A DNA stretch of 64,000 bases, taken from contig NZ_CP092489.1 in assembly GCF_025643335.1 (NCBI RefSeq), positions 3,916,501-3,980,500 of the forward strand. The letters run 5' to 3'. Below the pieces are notes generated by a model. The model searched no databases. It saw only the letters and a program-made list of their open reading frames with translations, and was not told the DNA's origin. Below are positions 24,082 through 31,230 of this stretch, in pieces. The translations under genes were made by a program, and so were the position numbers. Numbering within the stretch: the first letter of the stretch is position 1; the number at the start of each line of letters is the position of its first letter. The DNA is from Endozoicomonas sp. Mp262. Its GTDB lineage: Bacteria; Pseudomonadota; Gammaproteobacteria; Pseudomonadales; Endozoicomonadaceae.

Positions 24082-24394
24082 TGCCGCCACCCTCAGCCCT
24101 TATCGCCTGCTGTCTTTCGGCCTCAGCCGCAACCTCCGCCTTCGCCCTGCGAACAGAAAAAAAGCACTGAAGGAACGGGAGAGCTGGAAGAGTAAGAAGA
24201 GTAAGCAGGCAGAAAAAAACAGCTATCCCCGCCTTTGCTGTTACCTTTGCTGCCTCAATCAGATAATCAGACACCCAACCCCCGACAACCTGACGATAAC
24301 TAAAAAAATGCCACCACGATTTCACGTAACCAAGCCTTGCCATGTTTTTCGGGCATCGCCTTATTTCGCCGTCATCTCTTATCAGATCATCCAT
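24074..24394 (-). CDS. Hypothetical protein with one membrane segment, 106 residues
   Basis: The start is placed at ATG 24394 (MDDLIRDDGEIRRCPKNMARLGY) because upstream sequence is occupied by a separate small gene in another frame. A hydrophobic segment (AVFFCLLTLLTLPALPFLQCFF) lies at about residues 60-82, followed by a charged Ala/Arg/Glu tail. No family recognised. Confidence 0.55.
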   Translation of the reverse strand: MDDLIRDDGEIRRCPKNMARLGYVKSWWHFFSYRQVVGGWVSDYLIEAAKVTAKAGIAVFFCLLTLLTLPALPFLQCFFSVRRAKAEVAAEAERQQAIRAEGGGNG

Positions 24395-24563
24395 TGTTTT
24401 TGATTCCCCGCTTCCCCCAGGCTCTATCAGTCGTGTATACCTTTTTGCTGACATAGCCTTTTGCTGTTTTGATGATTGCCAGAGCCTCCCTGTCCGGCAG
24501 ATATTCAAGCTGGCCGATGAGCGATAGCAGCTCATCAGCTATTTGTTTTTTCACTTCCTGCAT
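24387..24563 (-). CDS. Small 58-residue hypothetical protein
   Basis: From ATG 24563: begins MQEVKKQIADELLSLIGQLEYLPD and ends KRGIKNNG. It overlaps the next gene by eight bases. The helical, soluble sequence and the compact overlap fit a small accessory gene of the early block. It follows ssb by 19 bases. Confidence 0.55.
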   Translation of the reverse strand: MQEVKKQIADELLSLIGQLEYLPDREALAIIKTAKGYVSKKVYTTDRAWGKRGIKNNG

Positions 24564-24581
24564 TTTTCAGCCTGTTAGCTG

Positions 24582-25049
24582 TCAGAAGGGGATATCACTG
24601 TCGAACTCATCAAACCCGCCGCCCTGCTGCTTCTGCGACTGCTGCCGAGCCTGCTGGTATTGATTCGGCTGCCGCTGCTGGTACTGACTACCCTGTGATT
24701 GCTGTTGCTGCTGCGGCGCTCCCTGCTGGCCGCCCTGCCTGCCTCCCTGCAATGCCACATCATTAACCAGTATGACTGGCCTGCTTTTCTGAGTGCCGTC
24801 CTGAGCTGTCCACTCATCCAGCCCAAAAGCCCCTGTAACAGTTACCGGAGTGCCTTTTGTGAGATAACCGGCCAGCTTTTCAGCCCGCTCCCCAAACAGC
24901 TTACAGGCAAGCCAAGCTGTTTTTTTATTTTCGCCCCAGCCTGTTACCGCTGGCAGGCTAAAAGAGGCAATGGCCTTGCCGTTCTGCGTGTAGCGTGTCT
25001 CACAGTCTTTACCGATGTGACCGCTAACCGTGATTACGTTAATGCTCAT
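24582..25049 (-). CDS. ssb: Single-stranded DNA-binding protein
   Basis: A 155-residue SSB from ATG 25049 (MSINVITVSGHIGKDCETRYTQNGKAIASFSLP). The OB-fold occupies the first ~105 residues, followed by a Gln/Gly-rich linker and the acidic tip DFDSDIPF-type (EFDSDIPF) that recruits partner proteins. It protects ssDNA in phage replication and recombination, and works with the ERF, NinB and Ref-type genes. ATG 25049 overlaps the TAA of the upstream 32-residue ORF. Confidence 0.95.
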   Translation of the reverse strand: MSINVITVSGHIGKDCETRYTQNGKAIASFSLPAVTGWGENKKTAWLACKLFGERAEKLAGYLTKGTPVTVTGAFGLDEWTAQDGTQKSRPVILVNDVALQGGRQGGQQGAPQQQQQSQGSQYQQRQPNQYQQARQQSQKQQGGGFDEFDSDIPF

Positions 25050-25147
25050 TACTGCCCCCACATATCAATGTCCATGTTTTTAAGCGCCTGCCAGACGATG
25101 CTGGCAATCCCGGTCAGGCACATTGCTAATAAAATAAACTCAATCAT
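25049..25147 (-). CDS. 32-residue membrane peptide coupled to ssb
   Basis: Begins MIEFILLAMCLTGIASIVW, a single hydrophobic helix, and ends with NMDIDMWGQ. Its TAA overlaps the ssb ATG (TAATG) and its ATG lies in the end of the Ref-like gene. It may be a true small membrane protein or chiefly a device for translational coupling. Confidence 0.45.
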   Translation of the reverse strand: MIEFILLAMCLTGIASIVWQALKNMDIDMWGQ

Positions 25148-25445
25148 AACTACCCCCGATTGACTGCTGTTTTAAATCTGCGACTCTCTGCCGTGTTTCG
25201 TCCGATAGCTGCTGCTCAGTACCGAACAAAAATTTAAACTCGACAGGGGTCATGTGTACCGATAAGACGCTGCCCTGATGGTGTTCCCTGCACAGAGGTA
25301 TCACGTCATAGTCTGATGCTCTCTGTGCCATGCCCTGCCCCGCTCTCGGATGATGCAACTGGGCTGGCGTTCCCGGCATGTTCATTTTTTCGCAAGCGAG
25401 GCAGCCAATACTGGCCGCCAAGTTTTTATATTGCTGGCGTTTCAA
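25140..25445 (-). CDS. Ref-like HNH nuclease
   Basis: A 101-residue protein with CLACEKM, HHPRAGQG, DYDVIPLCREHHQGSVLSVHM and FKFLFGTEQQL. These match the P1 Ref family, RecA-dependent HNH nucleases that cut at D-loops. It lies immediately after ninB (four-base overlap). Length equals the conserved Ref nuclease domain without the long basic N-terminus of P1 Ref. Confidence 0.78.
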   Translation of the reverse strand: MKRQQYKNLAASIGCLACEKMNMPGTPAQLHHPRAGQGMAQRASDYDVIPLCREHHQGSVLSVHMTPVEFKFLFGTEQQLSDETRQRVADLKQQSIGGSYD

Positions 25446-25861
25446 ATTCGCCCCCTCAAATATTCGTCATAAACAGAATCTTCCGGCCTTGGCAGCCTGA
25501 TGCCTGCATCAACAGCCCAAGCATCAATTCGAGTCATGTACTCACAAAATTCTGTTTTATTTAATTTCGTTGTTGATTTGAGTTGCGCCGGTATTTCAAT
25601 ACCAATATCCGGCACGTCTTCATAACCGAGAAACAGGTGTTTAAATGCGAGGTGATAGCCTTCTTTTGTGCATTTACCTGTCATCTTTCTTTCGATGATT
25701 GATAGCCACTTCCAATAAAGCGCATTGGCTGATAAAGACCGTTTAGGCTTAAAAGGCCGATAGCTAAACTCTACCGGCTTTTTTAAGTGAACCTGATTGA
25801 CGACCTTTATCAGTTCCCGTCTTGCCGCCTCTGTAGCTATGACTATTTTCTGTGAGTCCAT
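25442..25861 (-). CDS. ninB: NinB family recombination protein
   Basis: A 139-residue protein with typical NinB features: RSLSANALYWKWLSIIERKMTGK, YHLAFKHLFLG, and TTKLNKTEFCEYMTRIDAWAVDAGIRLP. In lambda, NinB (Orf) is a RecFOR-like mediator that loads recombinase on ssDNA. Flanked by Ref-like nuclease and ssb genes, which fits a recombination module. Confidence 0.9.
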   Translation of the reverse strand: MDSQKIVIATEAARRELIKVVNQVHLKKPVEFSYRPFKPKRSLSANALYWKWLSIIERKMTGKCTKEGYHLAFKHLFLGYEDVPDIGIEIPAQLKSTTKLNKTEFCEYMTRIDAWAVDAGIRLPRPEDSVYDEYLRGRI

Positions 25862-25953
25862 GCGGGATACTTCGGTTTAATATCGTCTTTAATTCCTTGC
25901 CAGCACCCGCACATAAAAACACATAGCAGGTATAAGAGCGCTTCAATAATCAT
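25843..25953 (-). CDS. 36-residue membrane peptide
   Basis: Begins MIIEALLYLLCVFMCGCWQG, a hydrophobic Cys-containing segment, and ends YPAWTHRK. Its ATG overlaps the TAA of the 30-residue ORF upstream and its end overlaps the ninB start, forming a coupled chain. No function known. Confidence 0.42.
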   Translation of the reverse strand: MIIEALLYLLCVFMCGCWQGIKDDIKPKYPAWTHRK

Positions 25954-26045
25954 TAGACAGCCCCCGCAAAGACCCAAAATGCCCCGACTATCCATCCCGC
26001 CAAAGCAATCACGCTCACGACATCATTGATAAATTGCTTTGACAT
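25953..26045 (-). CDS. 30-residue membrane peptide
   Basis: Begins MSKQFINDVVSVIALAGWIVGAF; nearly the whole peptide is one hydrophobic helix. It starts inside the end of the HTH gene (26023-26541) and its TAA overlaps the next ATG. Real translation is suggested by the unbroken series of overlaps only. Confidence 0.42.
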   Translation of the reverse strand: MSKQFINDVVSVIALAGWIVGAFWVFAGAV

Positions 26046-26541
26046 TGCTGCCACTCCACTTGCACATCAGGAAAGAGTTTATATTGGACATTTCGGGCAG
26101 TTGTTTGGGCGCTCCTCTTAACCCATGATTAAGCGCACCCCATAAAGCCTGATAAGAAAACCCTATTAATTTAGCTGCGCTTTTTAAATTACCGCCCGAT
26201 GCCAGGTGCTCTCTTGCCGTTATTAAATGGTCTTCAGTTAATCGCTTTTTCTTGCCTTTTAATCCGAGCTTGCATCTAACTTTAAGGATTGACTGGGGTC
26301 TACAACCGATAATGCTTGCTGCTTCTTTGTAAGAAATACCCGGCTTTGTTTTTATTAAACTTAGATATTGCTCCTTTATTGTTTTAGATTTTATTACAGC
26401 TTTACCTAAACCTAGCTCTTTTCTATATGTTTTTATTGTTCTTTCAGAGCATTCTATTAATTCTGCGGCTCTTTTAACTGTCGCTGTCGGATTTAATTCA
26501 AAAAGAACTCTGACTTGTTCGAGTCTTTCTTTTTTGTTCAT
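26023..26541 (-). CDS. DNA-binding protein with repeated helix-turn-helix motifs
   Basis: A 172-residue protein with three HTH-like repeats: TVKRAAELIECSERTIKTY, SYKEAASIIGCRPQSILKV and NLKSAAKLIGFSYQALWGAL. This arrangement suggests a protein that contacts repeated DNA sites. Its ATG overlaps the TAA of the replication-associated gene. AT-richer than its neighbours, which hints at separate acquisition. Target unknown. Confidence 0.65.
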   Translation of the reverse strand: MNKKERLEQVRVLFELNPTATVKRAAELIECSERTIKTYRKELGLGKAVIKSKTIKEQYLSLIKTKPGISYKEAASIIGCRPQSILKVRCKLGLKGKKKRLTEDHLITAREHLASGGNLKSAAKLIGFSYQALWGALNHGLRGAPKQLPEMSNINSFLMCKWSGSNVKAIYQ

Positions 26542-27347
26542 TATGCAGCCTCATTATTTCCAGCGAGCACTTTAAGTTTTTCTAACCAGATTGCCTTTTT
26601 CTCCTCCAATCCGTCGTCGGTTAACGGCCTGGGTTCTGGCTTCGGTCTTGGCTCCGGTTTTGATTTTGGTGCGTTAAGCTGCTTTGGCTTGCCCTGTGTC
26701 CCCATGCCTGCCATCAGCTTGGCAAAGTTGGCTCTCTTATCGTCAAGCCTGGGCTTGCTCTGATCGTATCCGCCCTGAAACGTCAACATTGCCCGATCCG
26801 GGTCGCCTATCAGCGCCGGAGAATCCTGCCAATCATGCCCTTTTACTGAGTTATGGTGTGTCGCCATTCCGGTCAACAGCCTTGGGTAGCTATCATCCAT
26901 CGGCCTGCCTGTATACCCCTTGTAGCGTCGCTCGAACTCATTTTGCTGGTAACAGTAGTCGTCACTGTTTGACCGGGTACAGAAGTACGTCCAGCCGCCC
27001 ATATCCTCAATGACTTTGTGAATAATCGGGTCATCAAAACAAACATCACGATAATGCCCGTGAACCCTCAGAGCCTTGTCTGCTTTAGTCCATGCCATTG
27101 CTGATCGGCTGCCGCTATCACCCTCGATCATACGGATAACGTCTGCCGGTTTCGGCATAAACTGGCCGTTGGTCGGGTTCTGAATGTGCAGATTAAAGGC
27201 ACGCTGGATGTCAGGCAGGCTGTAATGCTTGAGCGCCATCATGTAGACCTTGATAGCTGCTTCTGACAGTTGCTTGCCGTAGGTTTCTGCTGTCCCTGTG
27301 ACAAAATTAAAAAAACTGGTGACTTCCTTCGGGTCTTTGATGTTCAT
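26541..27347 (-). CDS. Replication-associated protein (DUF6475-like, helicase-loader position)
   Basis: A 268-residue protein. The N-terminal half (FFNFVTGTAETYGKQLSEAAIKVYMMALKHYSLPDIQRAFNLHIQNP) resembles proteins in the lambda P position. The centre contains EDMGGWTYFCTRSNSDDYCYQQNEFERRY, and a proline-rich KPEPRPKPEPRP linker precedes the end. It overlaps the O-like gene by four bases. Loading of host DnaB helicase is the likely role, by position. Confidence 0.6.
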   Translation of the reverse strand: MNIKDPKEVTSFFNFVTGTAETYGKQLSEAAIKVYMMALKHYSLPDIQRAFNLHIQNPTNGQFMPKPADVIRMIEGDSGSRSAMAWTKADKALRVHGHYRDVCFDDPIIHKVIEDMGGWTYFCTRSNSDDYCYQQNEFERRYKGYTGRPMDDSYPRLLTGMATHHNSVKGHDWQDSPALIGDPDRAMLTFQGGYDQSKPRLDDKRANFAKLMAGMGTQGKPKQLNAPKSKPEPRPKPEPRPLTDDGLEEKKAIWLEKLKVLAGNNEAA

Positions 27348-28012
27348 GCCTGCCCCCCAAACATTTCATCGAGAATATTGCTGCAAGCCTGCTGAGTTGC
27401 CTGCCCAGCTAAAGACATGTGAGTTGTCGCCTGCCCGGTTGGCCGCTGCTGTTTTGGCTTGAAAATCCCCTTATACCCATTAGCTATACTGGCCTCGATC
27501 ATGTCGGCCTGTAGCTGCCAGTCACCGTTAGAGTCTTTAATCAGCTTATTGATAGCCGTTGTTTCAGACTTTGCGGTTTTGAAGCTGAACCGTAGCTCGT
27601 CCCGTCTGTATTCCAGCCAGTTATGCCACGCTTCAACATTTAGCTGATCCGGGTAGATTTCTAGGTTCGACAGGGGTTTGGGGGCTTTTTTGGCCGGCTG
27701 CTTTTTGGGTTTTGAGGCTGGCTTTGGCTTGGGTGCGTTAACTGCACAGTTAAGCCAGATTTTACGCTCTGTACCCTCTTGAGTTTTAATAAACTCAACA
27801 GTTATGAAGCCATGCTTTTCCAGCCGAGCTATACGCCGCGTAACCGTTGGAATGGAGATGCTGAACTTGTCGGCCAGGTATTCATTGCCTGCATCGCAGT
27901 AGCCATACTTGACCGTGTACCCGGTCAGCTTGCCGTAAAAGACAATATCCGAGTCGCTTAAATGTGGGCTGTATGCCACATCCCCCGGAATTGTTAAAAA
28001 GTATGAACTCAT
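27344..28012 (-). CDS. Replication initiator-like winged-helix protein (O-like position)
   Basis: A 222-residue protein. The N-terminal winged helix (LSDSDIVFYGKLTGYTVKYGYCDAGNEYLADKFSISIPTVTRRIARLEKHGFITV) is typical of phage replication O-like/DnaD-type proteins, followed by a Lys/Pro linker and a C-terminal helical domain (NAWHNWLEYRRDELRFSFKTAKSE type). It precedes the loader-like gene. An origin inside or near the gene is expected but no iterons were recognised in it. Confidence 0.72.
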   Translation of the reverse strand: MSSYFLTIPGDVAYSPHLSDSDIVFYGKLTGYTVKYGYCDAGNEYLADKFSISIPTVTRRIARLEKHGFITVEFIKTQEGTERKIWLNCAVNAPKPKPASKPKKQPAKKAPKPLSNLEIYPDQLNVEAWHNWLEYRRDELRFSFKTAKSETTAINKLIKDSNGDWQLQADMIEASIANGYKGIFKPKQQRPTGQATTHMSLAGQATQQACSNILDEMFGGQA

Positions 28013-28076
28013 CTATAATAACTCTCGTTAGTTTTAAGCCTGCCATGCCTCGAAACCTGACAGGCTTGCTGATGGG

Positions 28077-28105
28077 AACCCCTGCTTTTTAAGTAGGGGT
28101 TTTTC
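28077..28105 (+). terminator. Hairpin with plus-strand T tract between O-like and Rha/KilAC genes
   Basis: Eleven-pair stem AACCCCTGCTT/AAGTAGGGGTT (one G-U pair) with a three-base loop, followed by TTTTCTTT on the plus strand. On the minus strand, where both flanking genes lie, no T tract follows. It could stop antisense transcription or act as a partial bidirectional terminator after the KilAC gene. Confidence 0.5.
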
Positions 28106-28106
28106 T

Positions 28107-28820
28107 TTATGCAGGTAAAGCTAAGGCTTTTTCTCTGCCGATCAGTCCAGCAACATACTCAATGCCTTTTGCCGTAAACCTGCACTGAGTAAATGCATGC
28201 CCGTTAGTCTCACTAACCCCAGTCCGAACAACAAAACGCCCTGCATCAATATGATTTTTGTATGCAGTCCACTCCCCGCCAAGGGAGTACATAATCCGGT
28301 GAGACTGCAAAAACTCCCTGAACTCAGGCTCCTTGATGCCCAAAAGCCTTGCTACTTGCCGAAAGCCTTTAGAGCCTTTGGATTCTGTGTATTTTTCAAC
28401 AAACTCAACCTTGGGCGCCTGTGCCTCAAGCTGCTTCTGCTGGTTTTCTGCCAACTGAGCCAGCCTGCCAGCCTCTAACAATGCGGCCGCATAAGTCTGC
28501 GGTATTTCTGGCTTATTGCTTCTGGCTTCAAGCTCCTGCCAGCGATCAACAAGTCTGGCTGTAAACTCAGGAGATACTTGAGCCATAACCACGTAGCTGT
28601 CTCGCTTATTTACGCCATAGACCGTACGATTATCTGACCGACCCCTGCCTGAAATGTATGGCTCCACAGATTGTGTAACCAATATCAACCCCTTGTCTTG
28701 CAAGCTATCCATTGTTCTCTTTACGCTGTCAGGCCGCTTACCTGCCAGTCCTGCGATCTCGATATGAGACATTGTTTGCTCTGTCTTTTCAGAGCAGTGA
28801 ATCAACGACAAATTACCCAT
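28107..28820 (-). CDS. Rha/KilAC-type phage regulatory protein (antirepressor candidate)
   Basis: A 237-residue protein. The N-terminal domain (MSHIEIAGLAGKRPDSVKRTMDSL ... YVVMAQVSPEFTARLVDRWQELE) is Rha-like, then a coiled linker, and a C-terminal KilAC/AntC domain (GSKGFRQVARLLGIKEPEFREFLQSHRIMYSLGGEWTAY). Such proteins act as antirepressors or lysis-lysogeny modulators. GGAG lies six bases before the ATG. It is next to the Cro-like gene, and could bypass a repressor that cannot self-cleave. Confidence 0.85.
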   Translation of the reverse strand: MGNLSLIHCSEKTEQTMSHIEIAGLAGKRPDSVKRTMDSLQDKGLILVTQSVEPYISGRGRSDNRTVYGVNKRDSYVVMAQVSPEFTARLVDRWQELEARSNKPEIPQTYAAALLEAGRLAQLAENQQKQLEAQAPKVEFVEKYTESKGSKGFRQVARLLGIKEPEFREFLQSHRIMYSLGGEWTAYKNHIDAGRFVVRTGVSETNGHAFTQCRFTAKGIEYVAGLIGREKALALPA

Positions 28821-28986
28821 AACATCTCCAAATTAATTAATTGCGCTATATCGCAAGCGCTGCGCCCTTGCCCAGAGGGTATCGCCGCCAATGCTGCGCC
28901 AGCCCTACTCCATGTAAGACCGTTGCGCCCCTCTACGGGATTGACGACGCTGGACAACTCATTTTTAAAGAACGCGGCACTATGAC

Positions 28987-29199
28987 CTATGAGCTTTTAA
29001 GATTTTCCAGTCTTAAATCTGGCCTCAGATCAAGGGGATGAACCCCTAGCACCTGCGAAAGTTTTAGAGCAGAGTTGCCGCTAAGTGGCCTCTCTCCTGT
29101 AACAGCTCTATGAAGCGCCGACTGCGGTATTCTTGCCATCTTTGCGAGGCGCGTCACCGTGCAGTCGTTTTCATCCAAAAAAGCCTTTACTTTTTCCAT
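28987..29199 (-). CDS. Cro-like HTH repressor
   Basis: A 70-residue protein from ATG 29199 (MEKVKAFLDENDCTVTRLAKMARIP). The HTH TVTRLAKMARIPQSALHRAVTGERPLSGNSALKLSQVLGV is Cro/YdaS-like. Divergent to the CI-like gene, with operators between them. An alternative ATG at 29214 adds five residues. It should turn down repressor synthesis and open the lytic minus-strand early operon. Confidence 0.82.
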   Translation of the reverse strand: MEKVKAFLDENDCTVTRLAKMARIPQSALHRAVTGERPLSGNSALKLSQVLGVHPLDLRPDLRLENLKSS

Positions 29200-29223
29200 A
29201 GCGTACCAGTACATCCCGCTAAA

Positions 29224-29304
29224 ATGACATTATGTCATATCATAATGCCAAAAGTCATAGATAAGATCAATATTTTATGTCAATATGACTATGACAAATG
29301 GCAT
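29224..29304. promoter_or_regulatory. Operator cluster between cro-like and cI-like genes
   Basis: A perfect palindrome ATGACAT-T-ATGTCAT lies at 29224-29238. Related sites ATGCCA-AA-AGTCAT (29245-29258) and ATGACA-AA-TGGCAT (29291-29304) follow, all built from the half-site ATGNCA. TTGACA in minus orientation occurs at 29278-29283, suitable as -35 of the cro-direction promoter. The half-site also recurs at 30534-30572, so one repressor likely governs both promoters. Confidence 0.75.
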
Positions 29305-29352
29305 AAAATAATTAATAATTTGCACCATAAGACCATAAGTAAGAGGGAAGGC

Positions 29353-29988
29353 ATGTTTACAGCAATAGGAGCTTATAAAGTGGATTGGGTAGACAGGACT
29401 CTGGCGCTAATGGCGCAAAAGCAGTTAACTCAGCTCGATCTGGCTGATGCTATCGGTTACAGCCAGTCTGGTCTTAATCGCATCCTCACGCGTCAACGAA
29501 AAGGCAGGGTCGATATCATCACCAGAATCTCTAAGGCTCTGGGTACTAGCTCTGAGAACCTACTGCATGGCATAGACCGCGAGGATGCCCCATCTCAACA
29601 GATGAGCGTTCCAGTGCTCACCAATGCTGAATCAATGCTAGCCTGGGGAAACAATGCCGAATCTGTAGACCGTAATACTATCCAGTGGCTAGGCTGCCCG
29701 ATTGATAGCGCCGGTAGCAGATCATTCGCCTATAAAGTTGTATCTGATGATATGACAGCGCCTTATATGACTGGCTGCTATGTGTTTGTTGATCCCGGCC
29801 TAGAGCTAAAGCAGGGTGCAGACGCGCTGTTTCGTATGCCGAACGGTCATATAGCGTTTAGGCAGTACCAAGTGGTAGCTGGACAGGTAATACTTAAACC
29901 GCGCAACCCGTCATACCCGTCAATTACTGCCGATGAGTCTGAGATTTCATACCTTGGCTCCGCTATTGGTGCTCTGATCGTCAACTAA
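29353..29988 (+). CDS. CI-like repressor with degenerate S24 peptidase domain
   Basis: A 211-residue protein from ATG 29353, which has GAGGGAAGG directly upstream. Residues 24-50 (QLTQLDLADAIGYSQSGLNRILTRQRK) form the HTH; residues ~105-211 are a LexA/CI C-terminal domain. Where CI/LexA have Ser in the GDSM-type motif, this protein has Asp133 (SDDMTAP), and the catalytic Lys position is Arg170. No Ala-Gly or Cys-Gly cleavage site is evident in the linker. It should repress both early promoters but not self-cleave on RecA activation. Confidence 0.85.
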   Translation: MFTAIGAYKVDWVDRTLALMAQKQLTQLDLADAIGYSQSGLNRILTRQRKGRVDIITRISKALGTSSENLLHGIDREDAPSQQMSVPVLTNAESMLAWGNNAESVDRNTIQWLGCPIDSAGSRSFAYKVVSDDMTAPYMTGCYVFVDPGLELKQGADALFRMPNGHIAFRQYQVVAGQVILKPRNPSYPSITADESEISYLGSAIGALIVN

Positions 29989-30533
29989 GGCGGTCAAGCA
30001 CCGCCAGCCCTTCCCCTTTAAGCGCCTTCTCTTTTCTTCCCGCCATCTTGACCGCCGATCTTGTGAGTCTGCCAGCCTCTCGCACTAATCAAAATTGATG
30101 AGTCCGCACTAATCAAAATTGATGAGTGGGTGTATTTCGCTTGAACCCCTTGATATATATAGCCTGTAGCCTTTTTGGTTAATCCTTGCACTAATCAGTT
30201 TTGATGAGTGCCTTCTACTATCAAGTAATATAAATATACAAGTAAGATAAATAACCCTATATCCCTTAAACCTACCCTTCTTGTTTGCTGGTGACTATCC
30301 AGAGCTTTCAATCGTTAAGCATTCACGATCGTCTCAGAAGACAAGCAAGCGCCTACCTTAAAGCAAAAGTCTGTCAGTTAGCGCAAAGCTACCAGTAAAA
30401 ACAAAACCGCCTCAGATGGCTTTATACGGCCATTCTCGCCAACGCGCCTGGCTTGCGTAATGCTGAAATGGCATTCATGGAAACTCCAGACCGACAACTA
30501 AAATGACACAGCAATGCCGAATTTATAAAAATT
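29989..30533 (+). other. About 545-base non-coding stretch with iterons between cI-like gene and rightward promoter
   Basis: No credible coding frame. It contains three copies of a 22-23 base palindromic repeat (30081-30210), AT-rich sequence, and a half-operator near 30502. It ends at the CI-controlled rightward promoter. Confidence 0.6.
30081..30210. repeat. Three palindromic iterons (CACTAATC...GATGAGT)
   Basis: Two identical 23-base copies at 30081-30103 and 30105-30127 read CGCACTAATC-AAAATTGATGAGT. A third diverged copy is at 30188-30210 (AATCAGTTTTGATGAG core). Each unit is itself an imperfect palindrome around AATCAAAATTGAT. The spacing and AT-rich surroundings suit repeated binding of a dimeric protein, such as a replication, partition or regulatory protein. 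Confidence 0.85.
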
Positions 30534-30575
30534 ATGCCAAATGGCATTGACACTATTATGTCATTTTGACATTAT
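30534..30575 (+). promoter_or_regulatory. CI-type operators overlapping a rightward early promoter
   Basis: Two perfect palindromes: ATGCCAAATGGCAT (30534-30547) and ATGTCATTTTGACAT (30558-30572), sharing half-sites with the operators at 29224-29304. A -35 TTGACA at 30547-30552 is followed after 17 bases by CATTAT (30570-30575). Repressor binding would block both promoter elements. It drives the plus-strand genes beginning at 30901. Confidence 0.75.
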
Positions 30576-30840
30576 GAATATGTCGATAAGACATCGACAA
30601 GCCAGCCACCCGGCAAACAAGTCTCCAAGCCGGTATCTGGTAACTAACAGGCCACAGTGCCAACGCTATTTAACAATTTGGTCGCGGTGTTTCAGAAGCT
30701 ATGGCGAATCAGGGGGGAACCTGTCTACCAGAGAGGCTGATACACATCCGGTTACGCGAGCCGGACTTGCGAGAGTTGCTCGCCAGCCTGAACCGTCACA
30801 GGCCGCAATAGAACGACGGAAAGCTGACCTAGAAAACAGC

Positions 30841-30875
30841 CTTTAGCAATTACTGATTGCTAAAGAGTGTTTTTT
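30841..30875 (+). terminator. Intrinsic terminator in the early leader
   Basis: A perfect 10-pair stem CTTTAGCAAT/ATTGCTAAAG with a five-base loop TACTG is followed by AGTG and six T residues. It lies about 265 bases after the promoter and 25 bases before the first clear gene, so rightward genes need readthrough or antitermination. Confidence 0.82.
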
Positions 30876-30900
30876 GACCGCAAAAAAGAGAGGAAAGAGA

Positions 30901-31185
30901 ATGACTTGTTACGTATCACAACAGATTGACCAGTACAGCGACGACCCACTGGAGGCTCAAGAAATCGCCATCGAAGAAGAGGCTGTACAGAGAACTGGGG
31001 AGAGCTTCAAAAAGCTTGAAAAGGCGCTGATCGGACTCGGTGACGATCTGCTGAAAGCAGTGATGTTCGAGGTCATCGCGGACGAGCTGGAATACGCCCT
31101 GATCGACGAGCATAGCGAGTGCATACGCCGGGAAATTGAAGACCAGCAGGAAGCCTGGGCAGTAGATCAAGCAGAAGCTTGCTAA
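30901..31185 (+). CDS. Hypothetical acidic early protein, 94 residues
   Basis: Start placed at ATG 30901 (MTCYVSQQIDQYSDDP), preceded by GAGAGGAAAGAG. It is acidic and helical (ALIGLGDDLLKAVMFEVIADELEYALIDEH), followed by a perfect terminator. First gene after the leader terminator. No family is recognised; small acidic early proteins of phages often act on host proteins, but this is only a suggestion. Confidence 0.65.
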   Translation: MTCYVSQQIDQYSDDPLEAQEIAIEEEAVQRTGESFKKLEKALIGLGDDLLKAVMFEVIADELEYALIDEHSECIRREIEDQQEAWAVDQAEAC

Positions 31186-31192
31186 CAGCAAT

Positions 31193-31217
31193 GCCGGTAG
31201 AGATACCGGCTTTTTTT
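31193..31217 (+). terminator. Rho-independent terminator
   Basis: Perfect seven-pair stem GCCGGTA/TACCGGC with a GAGA loop and seven T residues, seven bases after the stop of the 30901-31185 gene. A similar hairpin recurs after each copy of the duplicated gene that follows. Confidence 0.88.
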
Positions 31218-31230
31218 ACCATGGGGATTT

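Noticed and set aside
30541-30846. Plus-strand frame of 101 codons before the early genes
   Set aside because: Its first ATGs lie inside the promoter and operators, there is no RBS, and its end lies in a terminator stem. A short leader peptide cannot be excluded.
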